Source: Bolinopsis microptera
Taxonomy: Eukaryota > Ctenophora > Tentaculata > Lobata > Bolinopsidae
NCBI RefSeq assembly: GCF_026151205.1
Contig: NC_087072.1
Location: 5,380,084 to 5,444,083 of the forward strand
Direction of reading: 5' to 3'
DNA length: 64,000 bases
Position 1 is the first letter of the stretch; the number at the start of each line of letters is the position of its first letter. Both the position numbers and the translations under genes were made by a program. The notes under the pieces were generated by a model. The model was not told the DNA's origin and did no database searches. It saw only the letters and a list, made by a program, of their open reading frames with translations. Shown one piece after another: positions 28,701 through 43,700 of this stretch.

Positions 28701-31700
28701 ATAACGGACAATAGGGCGTGAAATGTGAATTATAGTTTCTACTTGTTTTAAGAATAAGTGATCTTAGCAAGGTATTCGACACAAAAATAGCGAATTTCTC
28801 GCAACCAACTAGTCAAATATAATCGCTTTAGGTCACGACTATTCACAGCCTAACATCGTGCTTCACGACTTTCTTGATGAAATATAAACTCTTATATACT
28901 TATCCTGATAAGAATTCTGGCAAGTGCTCCAACCTAGCTACCATCCTACAGTCTAATATTTGTTAAATTACGTAGTCCTGATAAAAATGTGATAAAATTC
29001 CATTTTCTTTGTACTGTCACAAAATAATGTTCGTTTCTATTCGTAGTCCTTGGAATGGACACTGATAGAATCACCACCAAAGCTAAAGTAGAGTACCGGA
29101 TCAAGAAAATCGAAATAGAAGGTCTGTTTCTTATATAATAGATAATTATTGAATATCTATAATATCAAATATCGATTGAATTTTTTAAGAAATCAGTAAC
29201 TTACTCAGCCAACTACAACTCAGGAAAGTGAATTTGTTGTTTTCAGGTAAGGAAGTTATAGACACTATCATTATAACGTACGATGATGATAGTATATGGT
29301 CTTACGGTTTAGGAGGGAGAAAATCCCACCAGAAGACAATAATCTTCTCAGGAACTGAATACTTGGTAGGTGTACTGTTGTACTTGTAAGATTAGGAATA
29401 AGTGTCGATTAAAAAACTAATTAAAATTTAAACTTCTAATTCTTAGTCTTACTTTTTAAATTTATAAACTGACGGTATCACCGAATCGTTTTGTCTTGTC
29501 AGGTACGAGTGACCCACGAAACACTGGTAAACAGAAGATGGGCAGGAGCGGCACTGGAGCTGGAGACAAACCGAGGCAGAGTGTTCTCCTTTGAGCCCGT
29601 ATGTTCGAGTACACCCAAACACAAGCGCACCACTATAACAGCTGAACCTGGGATGGAGATACTATCTTTACAGATACGGTCAGGTGCTCTGGTGGGGTAT
29701 GAGCAGCAGCCGTGTAGAGAGGAGAGTGTAGCTGTTGAAGAGTGGTATAGTGTGCTTTATCAGGGAACCAAGGAAGATGGGGTGGAGGTGAAGGAGTTCT
29801 CAGAGAAGCAGGAGGCGGTGAGGTGGTGGCAGGGGATCAGGGACAAGTGTAGACAGAAATCAGGGCGTGGAGCCTTGTTTCTTGATACCAAGAGGAACAC
29901 GATACTGAATAAGACAGGATCTGAGGTTATAGGGGTCACGAAATCCTCTCCGAACCTCCACGTGGTGTGGCCTGGTTGGCACTAACGGGTGGTGTGCTCT
30001 CTTGTTGAGTACAAAGGTTGGGCCTTGCCAACTCAAAGTTCCCATAGGAATCAGGAAGTCAACACTAACAGCTACCAAGCACCAGGAAATTTCTCTTTCA
30101 GATATCAGGTTACAAGATAGTACACACACAAATGACGATACATTAGACACAGATACCTAGCTCTAAGAGCTACTAAATCACCAGGAAATTCTCTTTCAGC
30201 TTTCAGGTCCCATCTAAGTCACCCACCACAGAGCTAGGGATTCCAATTCGCTCATCCTGACTACAAGGACACACTGATAATGAGTAGTCCTGGCACTTCT
30301 CCCTCCAGTAACCACTTTTCAGGTCTTTTCAGTTAAGACAGCTAATGCGTAAGGGCTGACACACGCTAGACACAGGCTCGTGATAAGACAGAATTAGGGA
30401 TTTAAACTCTGACTACGAGGACACACTGATAGCGAGAATTCCTGGCACTTCTTCCTCCAGTAACCACTTTTCAGGGGACCGGGTTAGCTTTGCCACACTC
30501 TTCATTGAAGTGTGACTGGACGCTCTACAATCATCTAGTAGCAGCAGAGTTTGACTGACACCCTTACTGGTTCTATTCAGTTTCTACAGCGGAAGATCTC
30601 AACACTCGAAAACAGTTCATCTCGGACATCCTGCAGAGCTGCTTTTTCACAGCTCAGCCTGCCCCATTACACGGGGAACCCTTAGATCTACAGTACCCTG
30701 GTGGCGAGCATAGCTCACTAAAGCATAGTGGACCTCTTTAGTTCTGAGACGCAAAGCTATCCGGATCAGGAATAAACATCAATGCAATGCTTAGGGGATG
30801 CAAATAGAACATACAATGTTTATCGAATGCATTACTCAATCTTTTGATTCATTTTTTTAGCTCGACGTTACATGGTAACATTTCAGGACTGACATTCCTC
30901 CTTCAGGTTAATTGAGGAAATCATACCCGCTATTTGCGTTATACATGGCAAGTATCTGGACTTATGATAACTTAGGATCTCCATCAATCATAAATTCCTC
31001 TCAGATTCCCAGGCTGCATTTATAGCGCTTAACAGCACCAGTTTTAACTCCAGGTTCGTTCTGAACATCTCAGACCAACTCACTAGGTATTCACATCGAG
31101 TAGGACTTCGTTCCAGGACATTAAGGAGTATACGGTAAAGAACTAGCGGAAGAATTCGCAAGGGACGATCAATCCAACAACATCCCCATAGGACCAGAAC
31201 CCTTCCTCCCAAATAGGCCACACTCAGTGACAAAGGAACATTCCACTTATGATGTTCCTCCACAAATTAAATACAGGAACTTTTATTTTTCTGGAACTCA
31301 CATCAGATGGCTAACATGGTCCCTTTCAGAATAGGTCACAGCCCACTAGTTTATTTTCAGAACGTGGCAAACAACGTCAACTTCAAGACGCAAGATTGCG
31401 AACACTTTTCAGGAGAAGCAGCAACATCCCAGCACCTCCTCTACAAGTGCATCCAGATCATGACGTTCAGAATGAGGATAATTGGTAAACTCTACCTTAA
31501 CAACAGTAAACTACATCATATCTTCAAATTTGTGGAACAGTCGACAAGACTGGATAGGGAAAACCCTTTTGGGTAACCTCCTTGGATTCTTCACCAGGAA
31601 CTTTCGCTAAATCCCATACTAGGAACTCAACCTAGGCCCATCTCCGCATAGAGACATATCTCCCAGGCTTTGACCTTGCTCGGAAGTCCCTTGTCTACCC

Positions 31701-34700
31701 GCAGAAGTACTACAACGGAAGTGGGTTTGCTCTGAGACAGGTAGTGACAGCTTCAAGACTCCAGGGGTCTGTTGCATTGATATTTATTATTTTATGATTT
31801 CGTATATACTTTGGGAGTCCTGGCGTGCAGCTAGCAGGAGTTGCATTCTGTGGGCACGGTGAGAAGGCCTCCATCTTAACGTAAGAGGCCAGAAACCGTT
31901 GACCAGAACAGAGAGAGAGAGACAGGATCTGAGAAAATCACAGCATATCTGATGTCTGAGGCTGAGAGGAAGGGAATGTACGTGACTATGAAGGAGAATG
32001 CTACTAAGCTATCCGTATCACTATCAGGTATGTTCTCTGGTATTTATAAAGCTCTCAGCACTAGAGGACAAGCGATCAGAATGCTCATTTTAATATCACT
32101 GCTCCTGTGCGGAAGCATTGTGGACTTGGAGATCTTGAGTTTGACCGGCCAGCTTTTATCCGTCATCTCTGACAACACTACTGCTGACAACCAGAGCTTC
32201 TACGGGAATGTTCTCTGTCAAACTGTGCTGGAGTGCAGTACCAGGTTTGAGCACATCAGGGCAATGCTTATAGGCTTCGTTTTTATGGTTCTACTGGAGC
32301 AGATCATGGTCCTTGGGAAGTATTATTTAGAAAATCTAAGCTTGCAAGGCATAACGGGTAATTTGAGGACCCAGTCTTTGGAGAAAGCGCTGTCCCTGCA
32401 CAAGGGATATCACGACTCACACACCACCGCTGAGGTTGCCTCTGTAATGGGAAGAGCAGATTCCATGACCTATTTAGTTACATTCACTATCCCTTCTGCA
32501 GTGTCACAAACATTTGGTATACTTGCTTCTGGATTCTATTTAGTGAAAGCTGATATTATGATCGGGACAACGGTTATTATATTGACAGTGCTTTATAATA
32601 TTGTATATCTTATGCCAGCCAGGAGAAAATCTATGAGAATAATGCGGGCTCAAGATAAACTGAGCTGTGGAGCAGAAGAGCACAAAGATGAGGCTCTGTC
32701 CATGATGTCTACCGTAAAAAACTTCTCCCATGAAGCACTCCATGTTGAAGAGCAGCGAGTAGCAGAAAAATGCTCGGCTTCTAATGATCTGACTATTGTG
32801 CTTTACAGAATTCTGGATACATTATTTATGCAGAGCTTCAAATATTTCCTTCTAGCATTCTTGATGGCTTACGAATTAACAGCATCGGAATCCGTATTCG
32901 GACCAGGAGAATTCATGACATTTTACTTAGTGTTTAGTAAATTCCAGGAGCAGTTCAGTTGGTTTGACTATCAAATAAAAGATATTCAGAAAGGCTTGAC
33001 TGCAGTGGAGAGCTATGTGGAGTTCATGTCGACACCATGCGAGGTAGTCTCCGGAAGCGAGACAGTAGCTTCTCTGGAGGAGGACATACAGTTTGAGGAT
33101 GTTCACTTTGGGTATCCCGCCAGGATAGGGGAGAAAGTCTTATCGGGATTAGACCTTAAAATACAACGCAAGAAGATGACCGCTCTCGTAGGAGACTCTG
33201 GTGCTGGAAAGTCGACAATAGCCAAGCTTCTGATGAGACTCTACGACCCCCAGCAAGGTAGGATCACAATCGGTGGCAAGGACATCAGAGACTACGATTT
33301 AACAGGGTTACATGGAAAGATGACCATCGTAAGTCAGGACCCCACTCTTATGAACTCCACTATAGTGGAGAATATTTCTTACGGAGCAGCATCCCCAGAT
33401 GAGATCACCATGACGCGAGTTAAAAAGGCTGCTGAATTGGCTAACTGTGACTTTATCAACAAGTTCCGCAGCGGGTTAGACACGTTTGCGGGTTCGCAGG
33501 GTTTACAGCTTTCGGGAGGACAAAAGCAAAGGGTAGCGATAGCCAGGGCGGCAATGAGAGATCCCGAGATTCTGATATTGGACGAGGCGACCTCTGCTCT
33601 GGACGCTCAAAACGAGAAGGAAGTCCAGGAGGCACTGGATAAGCTGATGAAGGGCAAGACAACCATAGTGATAGCTCACAGACTGAGTACTATAAGACAG
33701 GCAGATGAGATTATCTGTCTGAAGGACGGGGAGGTTAAGGAGAGAGGGACACACGATGAGCTGATGGGGTTGGGAGAGTACTATGCTAACCTGGTCTCCA
33801 AACAACTGGTCGAGGATAATTGCAAGAAAATGGAGGAAAACGCTTGATCTGGAAATGAAGTGAAGCGTCTTCTTCAGCAAGTATCTCAGGAATTAGTCAG
33901 GCAAGAGAGCCAGTCTAAAAATAATCAACTTACGAATGAGAAAGACTTATTCAGTGAGAAATGTTCACAAGTTGGAGATAACGGGCCTTTGTTTGGAGAT
34001 GCTGAGATAGATGAGAATAACTTTGGCCCATCCAAGGAATGACCTATTCAAGAGTAGCGCCAATATCTTTTTATGTCAGAGATTATTTACGTCAGATTAA
34101 AGTGCTGTTTTTTCGGTTTTAAAAAACTTAGTTTTATTTCATCGAGAAAGTATTGCCAAGAACTCAAAACCAGACAGATATTAACACTGGCATCAAACGA
34201 TCGATCCTTTAGTAGCCGGGATGATTTCTTTTTGATTTTTTGTCAAAAACGGTACTTGAATAATATGAATATGTTATGCATTTGTGTGTAAGTAGAATGT
34301 AAGTAGAAGAATAACAGAGATATTTGAGAAACAATTTGATTCAATTGTATCGTATTCCATTCTATTCTATTATGTTAATTACAATAATATTTTGTATATT
34401 ATTCTATTTTGTTTTCAAAAAAATGCTATTCTATTCTAATTCATCTGAAATAAAATTAACTTCGTATGTTGAGATTACCTAACAATGTTTGGATGTCGGA
34501 GCTGCTCCTTTATAATATTAGATTCGTTCAGTATGTCTCCAATACATCTCGTCCTCTCTTTTGTTGTCGCGCCAAACCCCGGATGTTGAAGTGAAATCTA
34601 AAAATATTAAAACGTATGTATTAGTATAGTGACTACTGTTTAGTTGACGCTTTTATTGTTACAATCTCAGGTTCATCGACAATATCTTTAAAGAAAATAT

Positions 34701-37700
34701 TACAAATAATCGATGGCGCAGTTATTAACACAATTATTTGCTCACCTCTTTCATTGCCAGAGTGGTGGCTTCATCATGGGAACCAGATGTCTTTTTTACC
34801 TGGTGAGGAATTGTATTTTAATAGGTTTAATTCAAACAATTTGAACAGGTATTCAAACAATTCAAACAATTTTTAATGTCAGAGACGCTTTGAACTGATG
34901 GTTTTGTCCTGGCAGATAAAAGTGCATTATGGAGTAAAATATAGCAATAAACATGATAATAAAATAGAAAAAGTACCTTGTAGACAGTTCCAAAAGCTCC
35001 AGATCCAAGGTGCTCCAAGACAGCATAAGATCCAACGTAGAACATTGGGGCTCTGTGTTGGTTAGTGTTGTGTATCCGACACTTTATCTTGTTCCTTACC
35101 TCCTCCTGGGAGGGGCGCTCAGGTTTAGGTGACAGTGACAGTGACAGTTACGGTGACGGTGACAGTGACAGTGACAGCGACAGTGACAGTGACAGTGACA
35201 GTGACAGTGACAGTGACAGTGACAGTGACAGTGACAGTGACAGTGACAGTGACAGTGACAGTGACAGTGACAGTGACAGTGACAGTGACAGTGACAGTGA
35301 CAGTGACAGGTTTCTACAACATTGGGGCTCTTTGTTGGTTGTTGATGTGTAACTGTATACTTTTTCATGTTCCTTACATCATCCTTCAAAAAAAAGTCAG
35401 CTAAAAGTTGAAAGTTACTGACAAAACCAGCAATATGCTGACTTACTGTGATATTAATATATAATCTGCATATTATTTGTTGTGTGGTGGAATGTAGAGT
35501 AAGACGGAAGCAACAGATAATACACCATACATTCTCCACACCACACTCCGTATCCAACAGAAAATCGTGTGATGCAACAAAATGTTTATCTGATTTCATT
35601 TGGCCGTCTCATGTTACACACATTGTACCAGATTTGCAATAAATCGTGCTATTTTGTTGAGAATGTTCAGTTTGCTCTTACTGCTTCTCCTACCCCTGGC
35701 CACCCCTCAAAACATCCTCATAATCCTCCTGGACGATGTGGACGACCTTGCTCCGACCCGGGAAAAAGGCTTTCCCAACATAACGGCCCACTTCACTAAG
35801 AACGGTGTGATGTACAACAACGCGTTTGTAACGACCCCAATCTGTTGTCCATCACGAGGTAGCATCTACACAGGCACCTACCAACACAACCACCGGACAC
35901 TGGATAATACCGTCACTAACGGGTGTGACGGTCCCAACTGGGACAAGAACATTGCTCCGAACAGTCTGGGGAAGAGGCTCCAGGACCTGGGGTACAGGAC
36001 GGGCATGTACGGGAAATACAGTAACAACTACAGAGGAGACAAGGTTCCTGTGGGCTGGGATGACTGGTTGGGACTGGTTGGGAACAGTCAGTATTACAAC
36101 TACACTCTAAACAGGAACGGAGTGAATGAGGAACACGGGCTCGACTACAAGAAGGATTATCTGCCAAGTCTCATACTTGATGCAGGAATTGAGTTTATGC
36201 AGGACGACAAGTCTAAGAAACCGTGGTGCGCGTTTCTGAGTTTCCCAACAGCACACGAGTCGTTTGATGCTGCTCCACAGCATCAGAAACTGTTTAAAGC
36301 GAGCAAACCTCCGAACCTTAACTATCCTTCTTTTAACAAGACCGGTGATCCAGGTAAGTCATTTGTGCTATATATTTATATCAATCTCGTCCTGTTACTG
36401 AAATAGCAATCTGACGGATCAATTTTATGTTTCCAAAGCCCCTCTCCACTGTTTCTGTAGAATCAGATAAAGAAATTCTAATTTCATACCAGATCAGTAT
36501 ATTGTTCTCCTCTAAATAGTAAATAACTAATATTGGTTCAGGTAAACACTGGTACACAAGCAGCAGACCAGCCCTCAACAACGTGTCAGCTAAGTACAAC
36601 GAGCAAGGCTGGATTCGCAGACTACAGTCTCTCCAGTCAATAGACGAGGGTTTCGTGAGGATCCTCAAGAAAATCGATCCTCAAAACACCACCATCATCT
36701 TCACTTCAGATAATGGTTTCTACTTTGGTGAGTGGGGCATGATCCTGGACAAGAGGCAGCCATACGAGGTGACTGTCAGGGTTCCCATGTACGCTTCCGG
36801 TCCTCTCTTCCCCAAAGGAAGCACTCAGGATACAGTGGTGCTCAACATTGATGTAGCTCCCACTGCTATTGACGTGGCTAAAAAGTCTGGAGCGGGAAAA
36901 CCTAAACCTGGTGTCAGTGACGAGAACTATGGACTCCAATTTGACGGAACGTCTATGTTATCGCTTCTTGAAGCACCCAAAGCTCGCAACTCTTTCCTGA
37001 TTGAGTACCACGGGATGGGGAATGGCATTGACAGCAATGACAGCTGTGCGCACATTAACATGAGATGCTGGTACAAGGACAACAAGGTCTGGTACACAGA
37101 ACCAAAGTTTGATATCCCCGACGGGGAGAAGTTCTGTTTCTGCGTTGACAGCAGGAACAACACCTTCACGTGCGAGAGACGGGTTAACAACAACAATCCG
37201 GGCATTTTCACCAACTTCCTCTACTGTTCCTTCTCGTCAGGGTTTAACGAGTACTACAATCTACACAAGGATCCCTTTCAGATGAAGAACATGTGGGGAA
37301 CACTTGGGGAGGATCAGAAGTGGGAGTTTAAACGTAGGATCGGTAGGATTAGGGAGTGCAGAGGGTTTGAGGAATGCAATCAGCTGGACAACTCTGGGTT
37401 TGATTCTGACAAACCGTTCAGGGACAATTTTCGATAGGTTTCATGAAGGCGATTTGCCAGAAACAATCTAATGTTCATAATTTGTTTGTTTTGTAATTTT
37501 AATTAAAGGGTATTTTGTAAATTATTATTATTGTAACTGACCTCTGAGTTGTTTATGTAGTGTATCATGTGTTTATAAGCGTCTATGTCTGTGATGTAAT
37601 GGCCAACGTCGATAAACATCTCAAACAACTCCGTGGGGAAGAGCCTGAAATTAAAAACTATATGATAAACCCTTATATAAAAACACAAAACTCTACAACA

Positions 37701-40700
37701 GACCCTATCATAAACATCAGCGAAATGTTTATCTCTGGCTTATCCGAAGTTTATCTGTCCATTTTCCAATATGTTAGACAATGAATCGTTTAGACTTAGA
37801 ATAGGTCTTTTTGCATGCAAAAGGCCTCGTACACAGTCAAGAAATGCACTTATACATATCAACACGTTTATACCTAACAAAATTTACACATTTAAGTCTC
37901 CATACACCCCACACATCAACTACAATTATCATAATCATATGTTTCTCTTCTATTCTCTCATCATGACTTACTTTCTCCCAATTCTTCTCTCCACGGTTAG
38001 GTCCATGAACACCGTATTCCCCCTAGATTCTAATATTCATTCCTCTCTACTCCTTGACAGCCCACGTTATCTTATACCATTTCTTGCTTGCTCCCACATC
38101 AAACTTTTCTTTGTAATTATCTCCTCATGGTTTATAAGAAATGTTCTTCTCCCTGGTAAGATGAATAGAGTCAAGTATTCCAGCCGCCTCAGGCGTCTAG
38201 TCTCTTTATTCATTCTTTGGGTTTTCTCTCTTAACTTTCTTTTGATAACTCTTGTTAATCCTTCTATGCTTAATCCAGGTCCCAACTCCCTATCTGTACT
38301 CTACCAAAATGTCCAAGGTCTCATTCCTTTCAGTAACCTAAGCTCCTCCCATCCCCTTCTTGATGGTAATAAGATTTCCGAACTTCAATCCTTTGCTAAC
38401 ATAGAGCAGCCTGACATAATTGCCCTAAATGAGACTTGGCTCAAAAAATCTATTTCTAGCAACGAAATCTTTCCTTCTTCTCAATATGAAATCTTCCGCA
38501 ATGACCGCACGAGAAAGACTCATCCTCAAGATCCTAATAACCCTAAAAAGTTTAGGGAAAATGGAGGTGGTGTTCTTTTGGCTGTTCGGTCTGATCTCGA
38601 CGCCACTACAACCCGACTACCAGTTAGCCTAGGTGCAGAAATGCTTGCCGTTAAAATTTCTTTTCCTAACAAAGAGAGTATTGTAATCTGTACTTGTTAT
38701 AGAGTAGGAACTCTTGGGTTACCTAATCATGATGTCATAGTTAGTTATATTCGCAAGCTAGTTTCCAAAAAGAATCCCCCTAAAATCTATGTTATTGGTG
38801 ATTTTAATCTCCCCCATACAGACTGGCTATCTTCATCCAGTACCGTACCTATTGAGCAATCCTTCATAGATTCTTTCAGTGATCTTTCTCTCTCCCAGTT
38901 GATCACATCACCCACCCATAAAAGTGGTAATACATTAGACATTCTTCTCAGTAATTATGATAACACAATCGATAACTTGAATGTCTGTGATCCTCATTCC
39001 GTGTGCAAATCTGATCATTTTCCTGTCACTTTTTCAATTAAAAGCTCCTTTTCCCGTAAGAAAACTCCTAAACGTAAAATCTATAATTTTAAGAAAGCAA
39101 ACTGGGACATGATTAATCGTGAATTATGCTCGATTAATTGGCAAGTCCTAGAATGCCTAGATCCTGATTCGTCTTGGAAGTTAGTTAAAGACTGCATTAT
39201 GAATTTAGTTGATATACATATTCCTAAAGTAATTATTAAATCAGAGTTCCAACCCCCGTGGTTCGATAGTGAACTTTTTTCTTCATGCCGTAAAAAAGAT
39301 AGACTCAGAGCTAAATTTAAAATGTCTGGTTCTATTTCTGATGAGTTAAAGTTTGTTACTAGCCGTAAAGATTTTAAGAGGCTCTCATCAGCCAAAATAA
39401 GAGATAATCTTTTTAATAGTGATGATCCAGCGCTTATAACTAAGAAGTTTTGGTCACATGTTAAGTATAAATCTAACTCCTGCCGTATTCCTAATTGTGT
39501 TAGTTATTCTGGACAGCTTCGGTTCAATCCCAAAGATCAAGCTGAACTTTTCAATTCTTTCTTTTATAACCAGTTTTCGGATCCTTCACTTTATGACACT
39601 GACATCTCCTATGTCAATGATGTTGATTTTGATATTGACTTCGATCATCGGGATGTTCGTAAGCTTCTTTCAAATATTAATTCAAATAAAGCCCAGGGAC
39701 CAGATGGCATACACGGTAAAATTCTAAAAAATTGTTCCGTAGGTTTAGCTTACCCTCTAACATGCATTTTTCGTGGATCCTACAACAGCGGCTACATTCC
39801 ACAAGAATGGAAACTTGCAAATGTTGTCCCAATATTTAAGAAAGGTAAGAAAAGTGAGGTTGAAAACTATAGACCAATATCCCTTACTTGTTTAGTCATG
39901 AAAGTTTTTGAGCGCATTGTTAAACGTAAACTGCTTTCTTTGACAAGTACCCTTCTTGATCCCAGGCAGCATGGTTTTCTAGAGCACAAGTCATGCACAA
40001 CCAATATGGTTGATTTTTGTGATAGCCTGGCATTGTCTCTTAACGAAAACATTATCAATCATGTTGTGTATTTTGATTTTGCTAAGGCATTTGATTCTGT
40101 AAATCATGATATCCTTCTTCATAAGCTAAAGACCTTATATAACATTGATGGTACACTTCTCAAATTTCTTACCAATTACCTTCAAGGCCGTTACCAAAGA
40201 GTGGTTATTGGTAATGAGATGTCATCTACCCTCTCAGTTAATTCTGGTGTCCCCCAGGGCTCTATCCTTGGTCCCTTACTTTTTGTATTGTTTATCAATG
40301 ATATTCCTCTTGGCCTTTCGGATAATACTGATATTGTTTTGTATGCCGATGATACAAAAATCTGGCGTAAAATACATTCATCTTCTGATAATACCAATTT
40401 ACAAATGGATATAGACTATCTCTCTGACTGGGCACTTAGAAACAAAATGCGATTCCATCCAGCAAAATGTAAAGTGCTTATTGTTTCAGGAAAACCATCT
40501 TTATCTCCTCCATTCGCATATAATCTTGATGGCTCTCCTCTTGTGTATGTAGAGTTAGAAAAAGATCTTGGAGTCGATGTTACTCCTAAGCTCAGTTGGA
40601 ATAGTCAGTGCGACAGAATTTATACTAAGGCCTGCCAACAACTTGGTATGGTCAGAAGAGATGGCCATATTGTCATTGATCAGAAACGTCGCCGGGCGCT

Positions 40701-43700
40701 TTACCTCTCCCTGGTTCGTAGCCAATTCGAAAATTGTTCCATAATCTGGCGCCCTTGTAATAAATCACTTAGTGATAAATTAGAAAGTCTCCAAAAGAGA
40801 GCTATTAAATGGATTCTGTCTGAAGAGGGCCGCAGTTATCCACCTGAGCAATATGTCAAAAAGTGCAAGCTTGTCGACATTCTCCCTTTGTCTCAAAAGT
40901 TTGACTTGAATGATCTTATTTTTTTCCACAAAGTTCTTAACAATTTAATTCCTGTATCGCTACCTCACTATCTCTCTTTATATCAGGGCACTTCTCGACT
41001 AAGACGTTGCCACCTCGACAGTCTGTCTATTGTGTCATCAATTTTACCTAAGTTAAGTCAGAATTCACACACCACATTTACCTCAAATAGCCCACTGGCA
41101 AAATCATTTTTCTACAGAACCCATATACTGTGGAATGGACTCCCTTTACAGGTAAGACAGATTGTGTCTACTAGTCTTTTCAAAGCTGAGGTCACTAAGC
41201 ATCTATGGAAATGTTTATTGGATAGTGAAACAACAGTCTAGCCTAGTCTCTTTGCTCCCCATATTATTATTATTTTTGTTTTATTAATTTTTTTATCTAC
41301 CTTCCTATACTTTCAACATCATATCACACTTCGCCCGCACACCTCACACATTAATGACCATATCAGACCTGTATCTAATGTATCTGGAATTTGACGTATT
41401 GAAATACCAATTTTGACTATATATCCACAGTTATTCACCATGGATTTGTTTGTTATTAAATAGTTTTTCATAAATTTTTGGATTTAGATTAATTCGATGT
41501 AATGGGTCCAAGTTACTGCGGACATAGTTCACTATGTGTTTACCGTGTTTGGGTGCCCATCATATTTTACAGATGGGGGCGATATTTTGAACGATTCTAT
41601 TTTATATTCATCTATTGCTGTACTCTGTAAAATTTGAAAAGTATTTAATAAAAAAAATCTCTAAATCTACACATAAACAAAAATAATTTCTCCTTTATCT
41701 AACCTCTTGAATAGCTGCCTGTTCCTCTCCATGGAGAAGAGGAACCTAAGTGCTCTAAGTGCACTCTTCTGCAACATTTCCAACAACAAACTCTCCTCCA
41801 ACTCGTCAGTATCCACATTTGGGAGAATCAATTTACCAAGTATGTAGACTCCGTTAGCGTGCACGATGTTCTGCGCGTTCGTGTCGTTTAGAGATAGCTG
41901 GGTCAGAGCCGCGCAGCATGCTGAAAATGAGGAAACGTTTGTTGGAAATAAAGGTTAACGATAAAATTACTAATCCTTCGCGACTTAAACTGATATATTT
42001 TGAAAGAATTTCGTTGAAAGATTGAAAGAATAAAGCCGAAGAGTTGAAAGATCTTGTGATTCGTAATTTTGTATTAAGGGGTCGTTCACATATTACGTAA
42101 TCAGCCGAAGGGGGGAGGGGGTTCCCAAATGATTACAGTTGATTACGGTGGGGGGATTTTACCCTCCTGAATAATAACAATTTGACAATATTTTAATTCA
42201 AATTCCACTCAATTTCACTCTGATAGGGATAAAATTTAGGCATGGAACGTAGAGAAAAGTGTTCTCCAGGGAAACAAAGTCGAAAGGGGGGGGGGGGGGG
42301 GTCAGGCCATGATTACGTAATTTTGCTGTCAGTAGGGGGGGGGGGGTTGATTACGCAGGGGGAGGGGGTAAAAATTGCTAAAATATTGATTACATAATAT
42401 GTGAACGACCCCTTATGACGTCACATGATGTGATGACGTCACGTGATGTTATGAAGTCGCGTGATGTTATGAAGTCGCGTGATGTTATGACGTCACGTGA
42501 TGTTATGTATGGACTGCCGTATATACTTGGGGACTATGAAGCATGATAACATTTGGTATTACACGCAATTGTCTTAAAATACCTTGTTGGTGGATTGAAC
42601 ATTTCATTTTCCTATAATTAGTGATTTGTCAGATGAATTTGCTTTAGTTTTTAAGTTTTCTGACAACTTGAAAGCTTAAAAATATATCATGCCTCACACA
42701 AACCGTTTTTAACGTCCTACGTACACTAAAAACCCGGTTCACCGTACAGTTTGCGGGAAGACAAAATAGTAAATTGGGGTTTTACTGTACGTGGTTTCAA
42801 GAAAAACGAAATCGTCAGGAACCTGTTCAGAGCGTGACGTCATGGTCGATATTGCCAAATCCTTATTAGAGGCCATTCTATTTCTACTGCGTGGGGTTGA
42901 CTATTAAGTTTCAATAAAGGAGGTGGTTGGCAGAACCTCCTGTATTTAATTGTTATTGTTAGAATAGTATTCTACCTAATTCACAAACTTTATTATGTCA
43001 TTTTATTTAAATATCACTATGATTTTAGCTAATGATAATCTACAAGCACTTACCTGAGGACCCCAGGCTATAATGTTCATACACATATAATAAAGATTCC
43101 GCCGAATAAAGAATGATGAATGAATGAGTGCGACCCAGTAAAAAAGCACCTGCTCAAATTGCCTTTTAAATTCGATCATTAAATCGATTCAATGATTTCT
43201 CTCCTAACAGCAGAATAGGCATTAGTGCCATAATATATTTGATTTTGTTGCCATCACAAATATACATATACTAATTATACAGTAACAAGTACCTTACTCG
43301 GGATTATTATGACCGGGATAAAGTGGTGGGTTTAGGGTAATTTCGCCATATTTTTCCCGAACCACATTTTCACCGGTCGTTAATAAACCCGCCTACTCAG
43401 CTTTTAGGGTTCCCAAGGGGTATGGGTGCTCATATTTTAATCGTTGTCTTATATTCACTAAAGAAGACTATTGGGACACTTGTTGTTGTAGGTTTTTCGA
43501 CTTCATTTGGCTAAAATTGCAAAAAATTCACCTTTTTGCCCAATTCTTGTCATATCTCTCGTACCGAAGATCTTTACGGTAACCTTAACGAGCAGGATTT
43601 GAACTTGATTAGACTTTCATGCTCAACCATCAGAGAAATGTACAGTCTGAACCTCAAGCACAAAGACAGCCTTCGTGATGAAGATGGAAAGTAGTCCTTC

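Noticed and set aside
35065-35599. Ser-Asp, Val-Thr and Cys-His repeat proteins
   Set aside because: These are translations of the (GTGACA)n array in NEK10 intron 11.
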